Below, piece after piece: positions 1 through 8,598 of a stretch of 18,375 bases of DNA. The notes below the pieces were generated by a model, which was given only the letters and a program-made list of their open reading frames with translations, was not told where the DNA came from and made no database searches. Positions within the stretch are counted from its first letter, which is position 1. Each line of letters begins with the position of its first letter. A program made the position numbers and the translations under genes. Origin of the DNA: Pseudomonadota bacterium (lineage in GTDB: Bacteria > Pseudomonadota > Alphaproteobacteria > UBA8366 > JADFVY01); NCBI GenBank assembly GCA_030671915.1, contig DAOVHN010000001.1, forward strand, positions 1 through 18,375, read 5' to 3'.

Positions 1-2
1 GC

Positions 3-74
3 GACAGCGGAATCGTGCGCAAGAATGTAAAGCTCGATCCCGAGCTCCTGAAACAGGGTCGCGCCTGGCCTTAG
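3..74 (+). CDS. C-terminal tail of an upstream gene, possibly RodZ-like (partial)
   Basis: An open frame enters from the left edge and stops at a TAG at 72-74, leaving 23 residues that end in LDPELLKQGRAWP. The pattern of a basic 'VRKNVKLDPELL' stretch just before the terminus resembles the end of the DUF4115 domain of RodZ-type cytoskeletal proteins. A RodZ-like gene is often found directly upstream of ispG in alphaproteobacteria. The fragment is too short for a firm assignment; the reading frame and stop are clear, the identity is inference. Confidence 0.45.
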   Translation, partial: DSGIVRKNVKLDPELLKQGRAWP

Positions 75-111
75 AAAGGCTTCCACTTACCCGCCTTGAT
101 ATTTTCGCCTG

Positions 112-145
112 CCGGGCGCACATTGCGCGCGCCCGGAAACCGGGC
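112..145 (+). promoter_or_regulatory. Two mutually exclusive hairpins ahead of ispG
   Basis: Three segments can pair in two ways. CCGGGCGC (112-119) is the exact complement of GCGCCCGG (129-136), with a 9-base loop. GCCCGG (131-136) is also the exact complement of CCGGGC (140-145), with an AAA loop. The second hairpin is followed by a weak T-containing stretch (TATTTAGCGTTGTT). The layout resembles an antiterminator/terminator switch or a processing hairpin between the upstream gene and ispG. The pairing is seen directly; regulatory function is inference. Confidence 0.35.
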
Positions 146-186
146 TATTTAGCGTTGTTCAGTGAGTTGATTCGGAACCGGTTAAA

Positions 187-1305
187 ATGAGTGTTCGGCC
201 CTATCGCGAAATTCAGCGGCGGAAATCCCGCCGCATTATGGTTGGCGCCGTGCCCGTCGGTGGCGACGCGCCGATCACGGTGCAGTCCATGACCAATACG
301 CCGACTTCCGACGCGCAGGCGACAATCCGCCAGATTCATGCGCTGGAAGAGGCCGGGGCCGATATCGTGCGCGTTTCCTGCCCGGACGAGGAATCCACCG
401 CGGCGCTGAAGACGATTATTGACAATGTTACCGTGCCGATCGTCGCCGACATTCATTTTCACTACAAGCGCGCCATCGAGTCGGCGGAGGCGGGGGCGGC
501 CTGCCTGCGCATCAATCCCGGCAATATCGGCAGCGCCGAACGGGTGCGCGAGGTCGTCAAGGCGGCGCGCGATCATGGCTGTTCCATGCGCATCGGCGTC
601 AATGCCGGGTCATTGGAAAAAGAATTGCTGGAGCGTTACGGCGAACCCTGCCCCGAGGCGATGGTCGAAAGCGGCCTGAATCATGCGCGTATCCTGGAAG
701 ACAATGATTTCCAGGAATTCAAGATCAGCGTGAAGGCCTCCGATGTGTTCCTGGCGGTCGCCGCCTATCACGGGCTGGCCGACGCCTGCGACTACCCGCT
801 GCATCTGGGCATTACCGAGGCCGGGGGCCTGCGCGGCGGCACCGTGAAATCCGCCATCGGCATCGGCTCGCTGCTGTGGGCCGGCATCGGCGATACCATC
901 CGGGTGTCCCTGTCGGCCGACCCGGTGGAAGAGGTCAAGGCTGGTTTTGAAATTTTGAAGTCGCTGGGGTTGCGGCATCGCGGGGTCAGTGTGATTTCCT
1001 GCCCGTCGTGCGCGCGCCAGCAGTTCGACGTGATCGCTACGGTCGCCAAGCTGGAGGAACGGCTGGCCCATATCACGACCCCGATGACGCTGTCGGTGAT
1101 CGGCTGCGTGGTGAACGGCCCGGGTGAGGCGCGAGAGACCGACATCGGCTTCACAGGTGGCGGCAACGATACCCATCAGGTCTATATCGCCGGCGTGCCG
1201 CACCACCGCCTCAAGGATGAGGATGTGGTTGAGCATCTTGTAAAGATGGTGGAAGAGAAAGCGGCAAAGATCGAGGCCGATAAGTCGCCGCGCGCGGCGG
1301 AATAA
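187..1305 (+). CDS. ispG: 4-hydroxy-3-methylbut-2-en-1-yl diphosphate synthase (GcpE/IspG)
   Basis: IspG carries out the penultimate step of the MEP isoprenoid pathway in the cytosol, reductively converting methylerythritol cyclodiphosphate (MEcPP) to HMBPP at a [4Fe-4S] cluster. The 372-residue protein has the bacterial two-domain form: an N-terminal TIM barrel (from about residue 20, with [10 protein letters not shown] near 31-40 and LRINPGNIG near 107-115) and a C-terminal iron-sulfur domain. The cluster ligands are visible: Cys272 and Cys275 in [11 protein letters not shown], Cys307 in GCVVNGPGE and the fourth ligand Glu314. The length is normal for the short bacterial type. The ATG at 187 has only a poor ribosome site, but no better in-frame start is evident. 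hisS follows after 22 bases. Confidence 0.97.
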   Translation: MSVRPYREIQRRKSRRIMVGAVPVGGDAPITVQSMTNTPTSDAQATIRQIHALEEAGADIVRVSCPDEESTAALKTIIDNVTVPIVADIHFHYKRAIESAEAGAACLRINPGNIGSAERVREVVKAARDHGCSMRIGVNAGSLEKELLERYGEPCPEAMVESGLNHARILEDNDFQEFKISVKASDVFLAVAAYHGLADACDYPLHLGITEAGGLRGGTVKSAIGIGSLLWAGIGDTIRVSLSADPVEEVKAGFEILKSLGLRHRGVSVISCPSCARQQFDVIATVAKLEERLAHITTPMTLSVIGCVVNGPGEARETDIGFTGGGNDTHQVYIAGVPHHRLKDEDVVEHLVKMVEEKAAKIEADKSPRAAE

Positions 1306-1327
1306 TCGACGGGGAACACGCCGAACA

Positions 1328-2572
1328 ATGTCCAATTTGCAGCCCGCCCGCGGGACCCATGATATTCTGCCCGACGAGATGCGCGCGCAGCGCCGCGTCG
1401 TCGATATCGCCGGCGCGGTCGCCGAACGCTATGGCTACGAGTTCATGGCGACCCCGATCTTCGAGTTTTCCCAGGTCTTCAAGCGCACCCTGGGCGATAC
1501 GTCCGACATCGTCACCAAGGAGATGTATACCTTCACCGACAAGGGCGACGACGAAATCACGCTGCGGCCGGAAAACACCGCCGGCGTCGCGCGCTGCTAT
1601 ATGTCGCAAGGGTTGGCCCAGAAGGCCCCGGTGCGGTTCTTCTATGCCGGGCCGATGTTCCGCTACGAGCGACCCCAGAAAGGCCGCCTGCGCCAGTTCC
1701 ACCAGTTTGGTATCGAGAATATCGGCATTCCCGGCGCCTTCGCCGATATCGAGGTGATCGCCACGGGCGCGCGAATCCTGGATGAGCTGGGCGTGGCCGA
1801 CAAGACGGTTCTGGAATTGAACACGCTGGGCGACGGGGAGAGCCGCGACGCCTATCGCACCGTACTTGTGGAATATCTCGAGAATCGGATCGACGAACTG
1901 TCGAAGGAAAGCCGGGACCGGTTAAATCGCAACCCGCTGCGCATTCTCGATTCCAAAGACGAGGGCGACCGCAAGGTCGTCGCCGAGGCGCCGGTTTTTT
2001 CCGATTATCTGAATAACACCAGCCGCGCCTTCTTCGACGAGGTGCGCGAAGGGTTGGCCGCGCTGGATATTTCCTATCGGCTTAATCCGCGACTCGTGCG
2101 CGGGCTGGATTATTACAGCCACACCGCCTTCGAGTTCACCACCGAGTATCTGGGTTCCCAGGGCACGGTGATGGCCGGCGGCCGCTATGACGGGCTGATC
2201 GGCATGATGGGCGGCCCGGCGACCCCGGGCGTCGGCTGGGCGGCCGGCATCGAGCGGCTGGCCATGCTGTGCGGCGAGGCGCCGGCGGCGCGCCGCCCGA
2301 TCGCGGTAGTGCCGGTAGGCGAAGAGGCGAGGATGCCGGCGCTTAAACTGTCGGAGGAGCTGCGGCGTGCGGGCTATCGCGTCGATCTTGGCCACAGCGG
2401 CAATCTTTCCAAGCGCATGAAGCGGGCAAACAAGGTCAACGCCGCGGCAGCGCTGATAATTGGCGAGGACGAGCTGGCGCGCGGTGCCGCCACCTTGCGC
2501 GATCTTGATTCGGGCGAGCAGGAAGAGGCCCCCCTGGCCTCGCTTGTGGATAGACTCGCCCGTTTTCGGTAG
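1328..2572 (+). CDS. hisS: Histidyl-tRNA synthetase
   Basis: HisS is a class II aminoacyl-tRNA synthetase that charges tRNA(His) in the cytosol. The 414-residue protein shows the family signatures in order: the N-terminal RGTHDILP (about 8-15); motif 2 with RYERPQKGRLRQFHQFG (112-128); the histidine-A motif LVRGLDYYSHTAFEF (256-270); AGGRYDGL (283-290); and motif 3 GVGWAAGIERLAM (301-313). A short anticodon-binding domain forms the C-terminus (about 325-414). Length is normal. The ATG at 1328 lies behind GGGGAAC, which could serve as a ribosome site. It sits between ispG and the GluTR homologue, with only 6 bases to the latter, so cotranscription is likely. Nothing is damaged. Confidence 0.97.
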   Translation: MSNLQPARGTHDILPDEMRAQRRVVDIAGAVAERYGYEFMATPIFEFSQVFKRTLGDTSDIVTKEMYTFTDKGDDEITLRPENTAGVARCYMSQGLAQKAPVRFFYAGPMFRYERPQKGRLRQFHQFGIENIGIPGAFADIEVIATGARILDELGVADKTVLELNTLGDGESRDAYRTVLVEYLENRIDELSKESRDRLNRNPLRILDSKDEGDRKVVAEAPVFSDYLNNTSRAFFDEVREGLAALDISYRLNPRLVRGLDYYSHTAFEFTTEYLGSQGTVMAGGRYDGLIGMMGGPATPGVGWAAGIERLAMLCGEAPAARRPIAVVPVGEEARMPALKLSEELRRAGYRVDLGHSGNLSKRMKRANKVNAAAALIIGEDELARGAATLRDLDSGEQEEAPLASLVDRLARFR

Positions 2573-2578
2573 CGACCC

Positions 2579-3874
2579 GTGTCGGCGAACGGCCCGGCTT
2601 TCGAACCCTTCGTCGTCGGCGCGACCCGTCGCTCCAGCACGCTGGCGCTGCGCGACCGGCTGTTCATAGACGATGCCGCCGCACCCGATTTCTACCGCCG
2701 GCTGGCGGAGGCGGGCGTGATCCAGGCGATCATGCTGTCCACCTGCGACCGGGTGGAGGTGCAGGGCATGTCGGAGGCCCCTGCCGCCGCCATCGACGCG
2801 GTGCGTGAAATCCTGGCGGCGCGCGCCGGCGAGGACCCGACGGAGATCGCGACGCAGCTGGAGACATTGAACGGCGATGAGGCGGTGCGCCGTATTTTCG
2901 CCGTTGCGGCCTCGCTGGAAAGCCAGGTGATCGGCGAATCCCAAGTGCTGGGCCAGGTCAAGGAAGGCCACCGGCTGGCCGGTAGGCACGGCATGGTGGG
3001 GCCGGCGCTGGAGTCGCTATTGCAGGCGGCCTATGCGGCGGCCAAGCGGGTGCGCAACGAAACCGAAATCGCCGAACGGTCCGTGACGCTGGCTTCCAGC
3101 GCAGTGCAGATCGCCCGCGACCTGCATGGCGACCTGTCCGGCAGTACCGGCCTGATCCTGGGGTTGGGCGACATGGGCGATCTCATTGGCGGGCAATTGC
3201 GCCTCGCCGGGCTAGGGGGCACGATCCTGACCGGCCCGTCGCGCCGCACCGAGGTCGAAGCGCGCCGGATGGGCTGCAATTTCGTGCCGTTCGAGAAACT
3301 TGAAGATGCGCTGGCCGATGCCGATATTGTGGTCACGGCCTCCGGCACCGGGCGCTTCCTGGTTACGGTCGAGGCCATGGAGCAGGCGCTGCGGCGGCGC
3401 AAACGGCGGCCGGTGCTGATTCTGGACAGTGGTATTCCAGCGGACGTGGAACCCGCGGTCCATGACCTGGACGGGGCTTTCGTTTATACGCTGGACGACC
3501 TTGAACAGGTGGCGCGCGAAGGCCGCGCGAACCGCGAAGCGGCGGCAGCGGACGCCTGGAAGATCGTCGAGGCGGCAGCCGATGCCTGGCGCCGGTCCCT
3601 GGCGGAGCGGGACGCCGTACCGACCTTGGTTTCGCTGCGCAACAAATTCGAGGCGGTGCGCGACGAGATACTGGCCGCCGATCCGAACGCGGACGCGGCC
3701 GAGGCGACGCGGCGCCTGGTCAACCGCCTGCTGCACCGGCCCAGCGAGGCGCTACGGGAGCTGGCGGCGGAAATCGGTAGCGAGGCCGAAAGGCAAGCGG
3801 CCACCCGCATTGTAGAAAGGCTGTTCGGGTTGCCGGATGCGGGCGGCGGGAACGAGGACGATAAGGAACGGTAA
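2579..3874 (+). CDS. hemA: Glutamyl-tRNA reductase family protein (HemA/GluTR type), divergent active site
   Basis: Classical GluTR reduces glutamyl-tRNA to glutamate-1-semialdehyde with NADPH, opening the C5 route to tetrapyrroles. This 431-residue protein has the full three-part layout: a catalytic domain (about 10-160, with LSTCDRVEV and the candidate nucleophile Cys56, then GESQVLGQVKEG at 119-130), an NADPH-binding domain with GLGDMG (195-200), and a helical dimerisation domain (about 330-420). Against the E. coli sequence as I recall it, several substrate-pocket residues differ: GINHKTAP reads GATRRSST, TCNR reads TCDR, and His99 becomes Arg105. Most alphaproteobacteria make 5-aminolevulinate with ALA synthase instead, so function is uncertain. 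The start is a GTG 6 bases after hisS; prfA follows after 3. Family membership is firm, activity is not. Confidence 0.85.
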   Translation: MSANGPAFEPFVVGATRRSSTLALRDRLFIDDAAAPDFYRRLAEAGVIQAIMLSTCDRVEVQGMSEAPAAAIDAVREILAARAGEDPTEIATQLETLNGDEAVRRIFAVAASLESQVIGESQVLGQVKEGHRLAGRHGMVGPALESLLQAAYAAAKRVRNETEIAERSVTLASSAVQIARDLHGDLSGSTGLILGLGDMGDLIGGQLRLAGLGGTILTGPSRRTEVEARRMGCNFVPFEKLEDALADADIVVTASGTGRFLVTVEAMEQALRRRKRRPVLILDSGIPADVEPAVHDLDGAFVYTLDDLEQVAREGRANREAAAADAWKIVEAAADAWRRSLAERDAVPTLVSLRNKFEAVRDEILAADPNADAAEATRRLVNRLLHRPSEALRELAAEIGSEAERQAATRIVERLFGLPDAGGGNEDDKER

Positions 3875-3877
3875 GGA

Positions 3878-4948
3878 ATGAATCTGGATGAAAAACTCGG
3901 CAAGGTTTTGGCGCGCCATGACGAACTGGCGCAGCTGATGACGGAAAGTGCCGGCGATTCCGGCGAATTCGCGCGCCTGTCGAAAGAATATTCCGACCTG
4001 ACCCCGATCGTGGAGAAAATCCGCGAGTTGAAGGATGCACGTGCCGAGATGGCCGACCTGGAGGAACTGGTCGCGTCGGAAGAGGATTCGGAAATGAAGG
4101 CGCTGGCGCAGGGGGAGTTGTTGGCGCTGAATGGCCGGCAGCCCCAACTGGAGCGGGAGATGCAGCTTATGCTGCTACCGCGCGACGAGGCGGACGCTCG
4201 CAACGCCATCATCGAGGTGCGCGCCGGGACCGGCGGCGACGAGGCCGGGCTGTTCGCCGCCGAGCTGTTCCGCTTGTACCAGCGCTACGCCGAGCGCCAG
4301 GGCTGGAAGTTCGAGCCGATCGACATTAACGAATCCGGCGTGGGCGGTTATCGCGAAGCCAGCGCCACAATCACCGGCCGCAACGTGTTCCAGCGGCTGA
4401 AGTTCGAATCCGGCACCCATCGCGTACAGCGCGTGCCCGTCACCGAAAGCGGCGGCCGCATCCATACTTCCGCCGCCACTGTCGCCGTGCTGCCCGAGGC
4501 CGAGGATGTTGACGTCGATATCGACGAAAAGGATTTGCGCATCGACACCTACCGGGCGCAGGGCGCCGGCGGCCAGCATGTCAACAAGACCGACAGCGCC
4601 GTGCGGATTACGCATATTCCGTCGGGCATCGTCGTGCAGTGTCAGGACAACAAGTCCCAGCACAAAAACCGCGCCCAGGCGATGAAGGTGCTGCGCGCCC
4701 GCATGTTCGACGCCGAACGGTCGCGCCGCGACGCCGAGCGCGCCGCCGACCGCAAGAGCCAGGTCGGTTCGGGAGACCGCTCTGAAAAGATCCGCACCTA
4801 TAACTTCCCGCAAGACCGGATCACCGACCACCGCATCAATCTCAGCACCCACAACATCCCGAAGATGATGGTGGGCGAGGGGCTCGACGAGCTGATCGAC
4901 GCGCTGATCGCCGAGGACGAGGCGTCGCGCCTGGCGGAGAACTTTTGA
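3878..4948 (+). CDS. prfA: Peptide chain release factor 1
   Basis: RF1 recognises UAA and UAG stop codons on the ribosome and triggers peptide release. The 356-residue protein has the N-terminal helical domain (about 1-105), the stop-codon tripeptide of the RF1 type, Pro187-Val188-Thr189 in [14 protein letters not shown], and the catalytic GGQ at 231-233 in [15 protein letters not shown]. The PxT tripeptide, rather than SPF, separates it from RF2. The length is typical. An AAGGA ribosome site at about 3864-3868, inside the end of the preceding gene, sits at good distance from the ATG. It overlaps the next gene, prmC, which modifies the glutamine of its GGQ motif. Sequence appears intact. Confidence 0.97.
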   Translation: MNLDEKLGKVLARHDELAQLMTESAGDSGEFARLSKEYSDLTPIVEKIRELKDARAEMADLEELVASEEDSEMKALAQGELLALNGRQPQLEREMQLMLLPRDEADARNAIIEVRAGTGGDEAGLFAAELFRLYQRYAERQGWKFEPIDINESGVGGYREASATITGRNVFQRLKFESGTHRVQRVPVTESGGRIHTSAATVAVLPEAEDVDVDIDEKDLRIDTYRAQGAGGQHVNKTDSAVRITHIPSGIVVQCQDNKSQHKNRAQAMKVLRARMFDAERSRRDAERAADRKSQVGSGDRSEKIRTYNFPQDRITDHRINLSTHNIPKMMVGEGLDELIDALIAEDEASRLAENF

Positions 4949-5796
4949 GCGGGGTGGGATCTATTGGGGCCTGCCTCGAAGAGGGTGCGCGCTGCTTGGC
5001 GGCGGCCGGTATTCCCGATGCCCGGCGCGATGCGCGGTTGATCCTGGCCCATGCGCTGGGGATCGAGCCGGTAACGATACTCGGCTATCCGGAGCGCCCC
5101 GTGGAGGATGCCAGCCGTTACGAAGGCCTGATCGCGCGCCGGGCCGCGCGCGAGCCCTTGTCGCACCTGACCGGCCGGCGCGAATTCTGGAGCCTCGATT
5201 TCGAGGTCACGCCGGCGACCCTGGACCCGCGAGCCGACAGCGAAACCCTGGTCGAGGCGGCGCTGGCCGCCATTCAGGACAGCGACGCCCCGCTGTCGAT
5301 CGTCGACTTCGGCACGGGCACCGGCTGCCTGCTGTTGGCGCTGTTGAGTGAACTACCGAACGCGAAGGGGCTGGGCATCGATATCGCCGAGGAAACGCTG
5401 GCCGTCGCCCGGCGCAACGCGGCCCGGCTGGGTCTTGCGGAGCGGGCCCTGTTCGCCATCGGTGACTGGTGCGACTCGCTGGCGGGGCCGTTCGATCTGA
5501 TCGTCAGCAATCCGCCCTATATTCCCGCCGGCGAGATCGCGGGGCTGCAGCCGGAAGTCGCCAAATTCGAGCCGCGCCGCGCGCTGGATGGCGGCGCCGA
5601 CGGGCTGGACGCCTACCGGCGACTCGGGCCCGATATATACCGTATTTTGGACCCCGGCGGTGTGGCAGTGCTGGAATTTGGGCTCGGCCAGGGGCCGGCG
5701 GTGGCGAGGCTCATGTCGGCGGAACGGCTGATACCTCAAGGCTTTAGCACCGACATTGCCGGGCATGAGCGGTGCCTCATCCTGGCCAAACGATAA
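4945..5796 (+). CDS. prmC: Release factor glutamine methyltransferase
   Basis: PrmC transfers a methyl group from S-adenosylmethionine to the side-chain nitrogen of the GGQ glutamine in RF1 and RF2, raising termination efficiency. The 283-residue protein has the N-terminal helical substrate domain (about 1-85), the SAM-binding [15 protein letters not shown] (120-134), an acidic ribose-contact strand GLGIDIAEE (142-150), and the catalytic NPPY (189-192) in [14 protein letters not shown]. The best start is a TTG at 4945 that overlaps the prfA stop by four bases (TTGA), which implies translational coupling. The usual I-P-R-P-E/D-T-E motif reads [11 protein letters not shown] (94-104), a modest variation. 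This position next to prfA is the common genomic arrangement. Confidence 0.95.
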   Translation: MSGVGSIGACLEEGARCLAAAGIPDARRDARLILAHALGIEPVTILGYPERPVEDASRYEGLIARRAAREPLSHLTGRREFWSLDFEVTPATLDPRADSETLVEAALAAIQDSDAPLSIVDFGTGTGCLLLALLSELPNAKGLGIDIAEETLAVARRNAARLGLAERALFAIGDWCDSLAGPFDLIVSNPPYIPAGEIAGLQPEVAKFEPRRALDGGADGLDAYRRLGPDIYRILDPGGVAVLEFGLGQGPAVARLMSAERLIPQGFSTDIAGHERCLILAKR

Positions 5797-6014
5797 ATTG
5801 ACCTAATTCCGCCAAAAAAGGGTTGGAAAGAGGGTGTCGAGGGTCTAGTGTCCTGGCCGTAGCGTGAACCTCTGGATGGAGTAGACGCTGCTGGGCTCCT
5901 GGACATAACGATACCGGCCTGACGCTAGGGCGCAGGATTACGGTTTGTCGGGGTAGGGCATGCGGCGCGGTGTTCCGCGTCCATGATAACGAGCTTTTCC
6001 AATGTGTAGGTGAT

Positions 6015-6611
6015 ATGAGGCAAGGGCAGAACACGAAGCGTTCGCGTGGACGCGGTTCAGGACGGCGCAATAACGTTCCAACGCGTCATCAGACAGTCGA
6101 CAGCAACGGGCCCAGCGTTCGTATTCGCGGCAGCGCCTTTCAGGTGCACGAAAAATATCTCGCCATGGCCCGCGATGCGGCCACCGCCGGCGACAGGATC
6201 GCCGCCGAAAATTACCAGCAGCATGCGGAACACTACTTCCGCATCATTAACGCCGATAATGACGGCGACGGCCGTGGGCGAGGCGATGCCCAGCGCGCCA
6301 ACCGGCTGCAACAGGAAAGCCAGTCCGACGGCAACGGCGCGACCGATGCCGAAGCCGCTGTGGTGGTGGAGGCCAAGGCCCCTCCCCCGGGCAACGGCGA
6401 TGGCAGCGAGAAAATCGGCGAGGGCAGCGAACAACCGACCGTCGAATTTCCCAATGGCGAAGACACGGCGGCGAATGGATTGGCCGAAGCGGAAGCCCCG
6501 GCGCCTAAGAAGCCACGCGCGCCCCGCACGCCGCGAGGTCGCAGCCGCGGCCCGCGCGCATCCGGCAAGTCGGGCGGCGACGAAACCCAGCCCTCCAAAC
6601 CGGAGGAATAA
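6015..6611 (+). CDS. DUF4167 domain protein (alphaproteobacterial)
   Basis: The 198-residue protein begins with the DUF4167 signature: MRQGQNTKRSRGRG, then SNGPSVRIRGSAFQVHEKY (30-48) and AAENYQQHAEHYFRII (63-78). The family is essentially restricted to Alphaproteobacteria and, as far as I know, has no established function. The basic N-terminus suggests nucleic-acid or ribosome binding, which is inference. Residues 80-198 are low-complexity and probably disordered, with acidic and Gly/Asn stretches and a basic Arg/Pro/Lys/Gly tail (about 164-186). The frame is open from 5970, but the ATG at 6015 is chosen because MRQGQ is the conserved family start. The 218 bases upstream hold a small hairpin (CGCGG-TGTT-CCGCG, 5966-5979) but no convincing promoter. 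Confidence 0.9.
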   Translation: MRQGQNTKRSRGRGSGRRNNVPTRHQTVDSNGPSVRIRGSAFQVHEKYLAMARDAATAGDRIAAENYQQHAEHYFRIINADNDGDGRGRGDAQRANRLQQESQSDGNGATDAEAAVVVEAKAPPPGNGDGSEKIGEGSEQPTVEFPNGEDTAANGLAEAEAPAPKKPRAPRTPRGRSRGPRASGKSGGDETQPSKPEE

Positions 6612-6632
6612 CCGGGTTAGAACATAACTTGT

Positions 6633-7397
6633 TCAGGAGGGCGGCGCGGTAACGGTGTCGCCCTTTTCGATTCTCCCACCGGCGACAACCCTGGCGTAAA
6701 TGCCGCAGTTGGTATGACCGAAACCCTGCCGAAGGATTTTCAGTATATGCAGGTCGCGTTCGCCGCTGTCCGGGCTGACCTCGGTCGCGGCGCAGCGGCC
6801 GGTAATCTCCACTACCTCCAGCCGCACATCGCCGATCGCTATTTCCTTGCCTACCCATGACATCTCGGCCCAGGCCGGCAGACCTACCAGATGCAGGTTC
6901 GCCCGGAAACGGCGCGGGTCGACGGGGTTACGGGCGACGCGTTCGATATCCTTCACGCTCGCCAGATTCAGGATCGAGACGTATTTGTCCGGAACGTCGC
7001 TCAGCATCCGTCCCGGCACCTCTACAAAATGTGGGTTGCCGCGCGGTCCCGGCGGAATGAAGGCCTGCAGGAACTGTTCGACCAGGGTGCGACCCAGCGG
7101 CTGGGTGATGTCGCCCCGGGCCACTTGGCGGCCGTCGCGGAACATGGTCAAAATCCCGGTATCCGGATCGAAGCGGGCGTCCAGAAGGGCCAGCCGCTCG
7201 TCGCGCATCAACTGCAGGAAATTGCGTTTGGACATCCATTCGGGATTGTCGCGGTCGAACTGGCTGGCCGCGTGGGCCAGCGCGAAGCGGCGGTCATGGG
7301 GAAGGCCCTCGCCGGGCTCCAGCACGGTTTCGTCCAGCGCCTCGCCGTTCAATCCCTTCACCGGATAGCGGCGGATTTCATCTAGCTTGACGGGCAT
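6633..7397 (-). CDS. MOSC-domain protein, probable molybdenum-cofactor-binding oxidoreductase
   Basis: The 254-residue protein matches the MOSC_N plus MOSC arrangement of YcbX- and mARC-like enzymes. The N-terminal beta-barrel part contains IRRYPVKGLNGEALDE (8-23) and LPHDRRFAL (32-40). The MOSC part contains RFRANLHLVG (163-172) and GRCAATEVSPDSGERD (200-215), where Cys202 is in the position of the cysteine that ligates molybdenum in mARC proteins. FGHTNCGIYARV (226-237) and a GD turn near the end complete the fold. It lacks the C-terminal 2Fe-2S ferredoxin domain of E. coli YcbX, so it would need a separate electron donor. The substrate is unknown; N-oxygenated compounds are one possibility. 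Its start lies inside the end of the patatin gene (16-base overlap), so the two are coupled. Confidence 0.87.
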   Translation of the reverse strand: MPVKLDEIRRYPVKGLNGEALDETVLEPGEGLPHDRRFALAHAASQFDRDNPEWMSKRNFLQLMRDERLALLDARFDPDTGILTMFRDGRQVARGDITQPLGRTLVEQFLQAFIPPGPRGNPHFVEVPGRMLSDVPDKYVSILNLASVKDIERVARNPVDPRRFRANLHLVGLPAWAEMSWVGKEIAIGDVRLEVVEITGRCAATEVSPDSGERDLHILKILRQGFGHTNCGIYARVVAGGRIEKGDTVTAPPS

Positions 7398-8500
7398 GGC
7401 TCTTCCCTGCTGGCTGCGGCGATGGTCTGCTCCGCCTCGCGATGATTCCGGCTGTCGAGCCACGTCTCGGCCCGCGCGCGGCCGAGACCATGGAGTTCCT
7501 GCAGGAATCCCCAATGCGCGTTCAGCTTGCTGGATTGCCCGAAGGCCTGCAAATCCTCGCCGCCCTCGATCACATGCAGCCGCATTTCGGCCAGCCGCCG
7601 GCCAAGCGGCCCGCCGAGCGACCCGTCGTGCGCCATGCGCTGCAGGTCGGCAAGCTGGTCCAGGTCGTGGTTGAGCGGGGCTGTAAACATGATCTGGTTC
7701 AGTCGCGCATGGATTGCGCGCGCCGTCAAGGGCGGGTTGTCCGAACCCCCTGAATCCAGCCGCACCAGCAGGATATCGCGGGCTTTGCCGCCTTCCAGCA
7801 GCGGCAGGATCGGCGGGTTGGCGGTAAACCCGCCGTCCCAATAATGGCGGTCGCCGATCTTCACCGCGTGATGCAGCCAGGGGAGGGTGGCCGAGGCCAG
7901 CACCGCCTCCGCCGTGATCTCCCTGTTGGTGAACAGCTTCAGATGGCCGCTCTCGACGTCGGTCGCGGCCAGGAACAGGCGGATGCGCCGGCTGCGGCTC
8001 AGCCGGTCGAAATCGATATGGTCGGCCAGCAGGTCGCGCAGTGGGTTCATATCCAGCGGGTTGAACTGGTAGGGCGACAGGATCCGGGTAAACAGGTCGA
8101 AACCGAGATTCCGGGCGTTGCCGTCCTGGTTCCAGCCGCCGGTCAACTGGTCCATCAGGCCCGGCTGTAGCGGGCTGAAGGCGGCCTTGGCGCCGATCCG
8201 CCGCCACAGCGTCGCCAGCGCCTGTCGCGCCCCGTCGGGCCCGCCCTCCAGCCAGCCGTGGGCCAGGAAGACCGCATTGAAGGCGCCGGCGCTGGCGCCG
8301 CTGACCGCATCCACGGCCACACCCCTCTCCAGAAGCGCGTCCAGCACGCCCCAGGTGAAGGCTCCATGCGCGCCCCCGCCCTGCAGGGCAAGCGATAGCC
8401 GAGGGCCTTTTTCGACGTAGGGCCGCGACTCTTGCAGGGCCGCCATGGCCTTGCTTCGCCAGCCGGCCAGATATTGGTTCAATATCCCGATGCCCATCAT
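7382..8500 (-). CDS. Patatin-like phospholipase
   Basis: Patatin-family enzymes are Ser-Asp acyl hydrolases acting on lipids. With the start chosen here the protein has 372 residues. It shows the oxyanion-hole motif GGGAHG (41-46), the nucleophile elbow GASAG with Ser70 (68-72), and the catalytic Asp222 in YWDGGFTANPP. The C-terminal third (about 240-372) is outside the core and unassigned. There is no signal peptide, so a cytoplasmic or membrane-face location is likely. The frame is open upstream to an ATG at 8566, but ATG 8500 is preferred: it has an AGGAAG ribosome site 8 bases before it and lies downstream of a TATAGT element. The longer form would have 394 residues. It is first gene of a pair with the MOSC gene. 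Confidence 0.88.
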   Translation of the reverse strand: MMGIGILNQYLAGWRSKAMAALQESRPYVEKGPRLSLALQGGGAHGAFTWGVLDALLERGVAVDAVSGASAGAFNAVFLAHGWLEGGPDGARQALATLWRRIGAKAAFSPLQPGLMDQLTGGWNQDGNARNLGFDLFTRILSPYQFNPLDMNPLRDLLADHIDFDRLSRSRRIRLFLAATDVESGHLKLFTNREITAEAVLASATLPWLHHAVKIGDRHYWDGGFTANPPILPLLEGGKARDILLVRLDSGGSDNPPLTARAIHARLNQIMFTAPLNHDLDQLADLQRMAHDGSLGGPLGRRLAEMRLHVIEGGEDLQAFGQSSKLNAHWGFLQELHGLGRARAETWLDSRNHREAEQTIAAASREEPCPSS

Positions 8501-8529
8501 GCGCTGTGCTTCCTGGCGACTCCATCGTT

Positions 8530-8554
8530 GTATGCTGCGCTGCAACATACTATA
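8530..8554 (-). promoter_or_regulatory. Putative -10 element and 21-base near-palindrome upstream of the patatin gene
   Basis: On the minus strand a TATAGT (8554-8549, five of six to the sigma70 -10 consensus) is followed at once by a near-palindrome. In plus orientation it runs GTATGCTGC (8530-8538), GCT, GCAACATAC (8542-8550), with eight of nine arm positions complementary and the ninth a possible wobble in RNA. A clear -35 is not seen. The palindrome could be a repressor operator over the start site or an RNA hairpin in the leader. Promoter use is inference; the symmetry is observed. Confidence 0.4.
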
Positions 8555-8598
8555 GCACCGGAACATCTGAGCAAATGGTTAATGCAGGGAAAAATGGT

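Noticed and set aside
5798..5826. TTGACC as a -35 element before DUF4167
   Set aside because: The -10 position at 17-base spacing reads GGTTGG, which is no match.
5970..6014. Upstream in-frame start for the DUF4167 gene
   Set aside because: The conserved family N-terminus MRQGQ begins at 6015; the 15 extra residues match nothing expected and lack a better ribosome site.
6633..8525. 630-codon minus frame that would fuse an N-terminal region to the MOSC protein
   Set aside because: Upstream of 7397 the frame merely runs open through the patatin gene in another phase and is Arg/Pro/Gly-rich. The MOSC domain begins at MPVKLDEIRRYPVKG, the normal family start.
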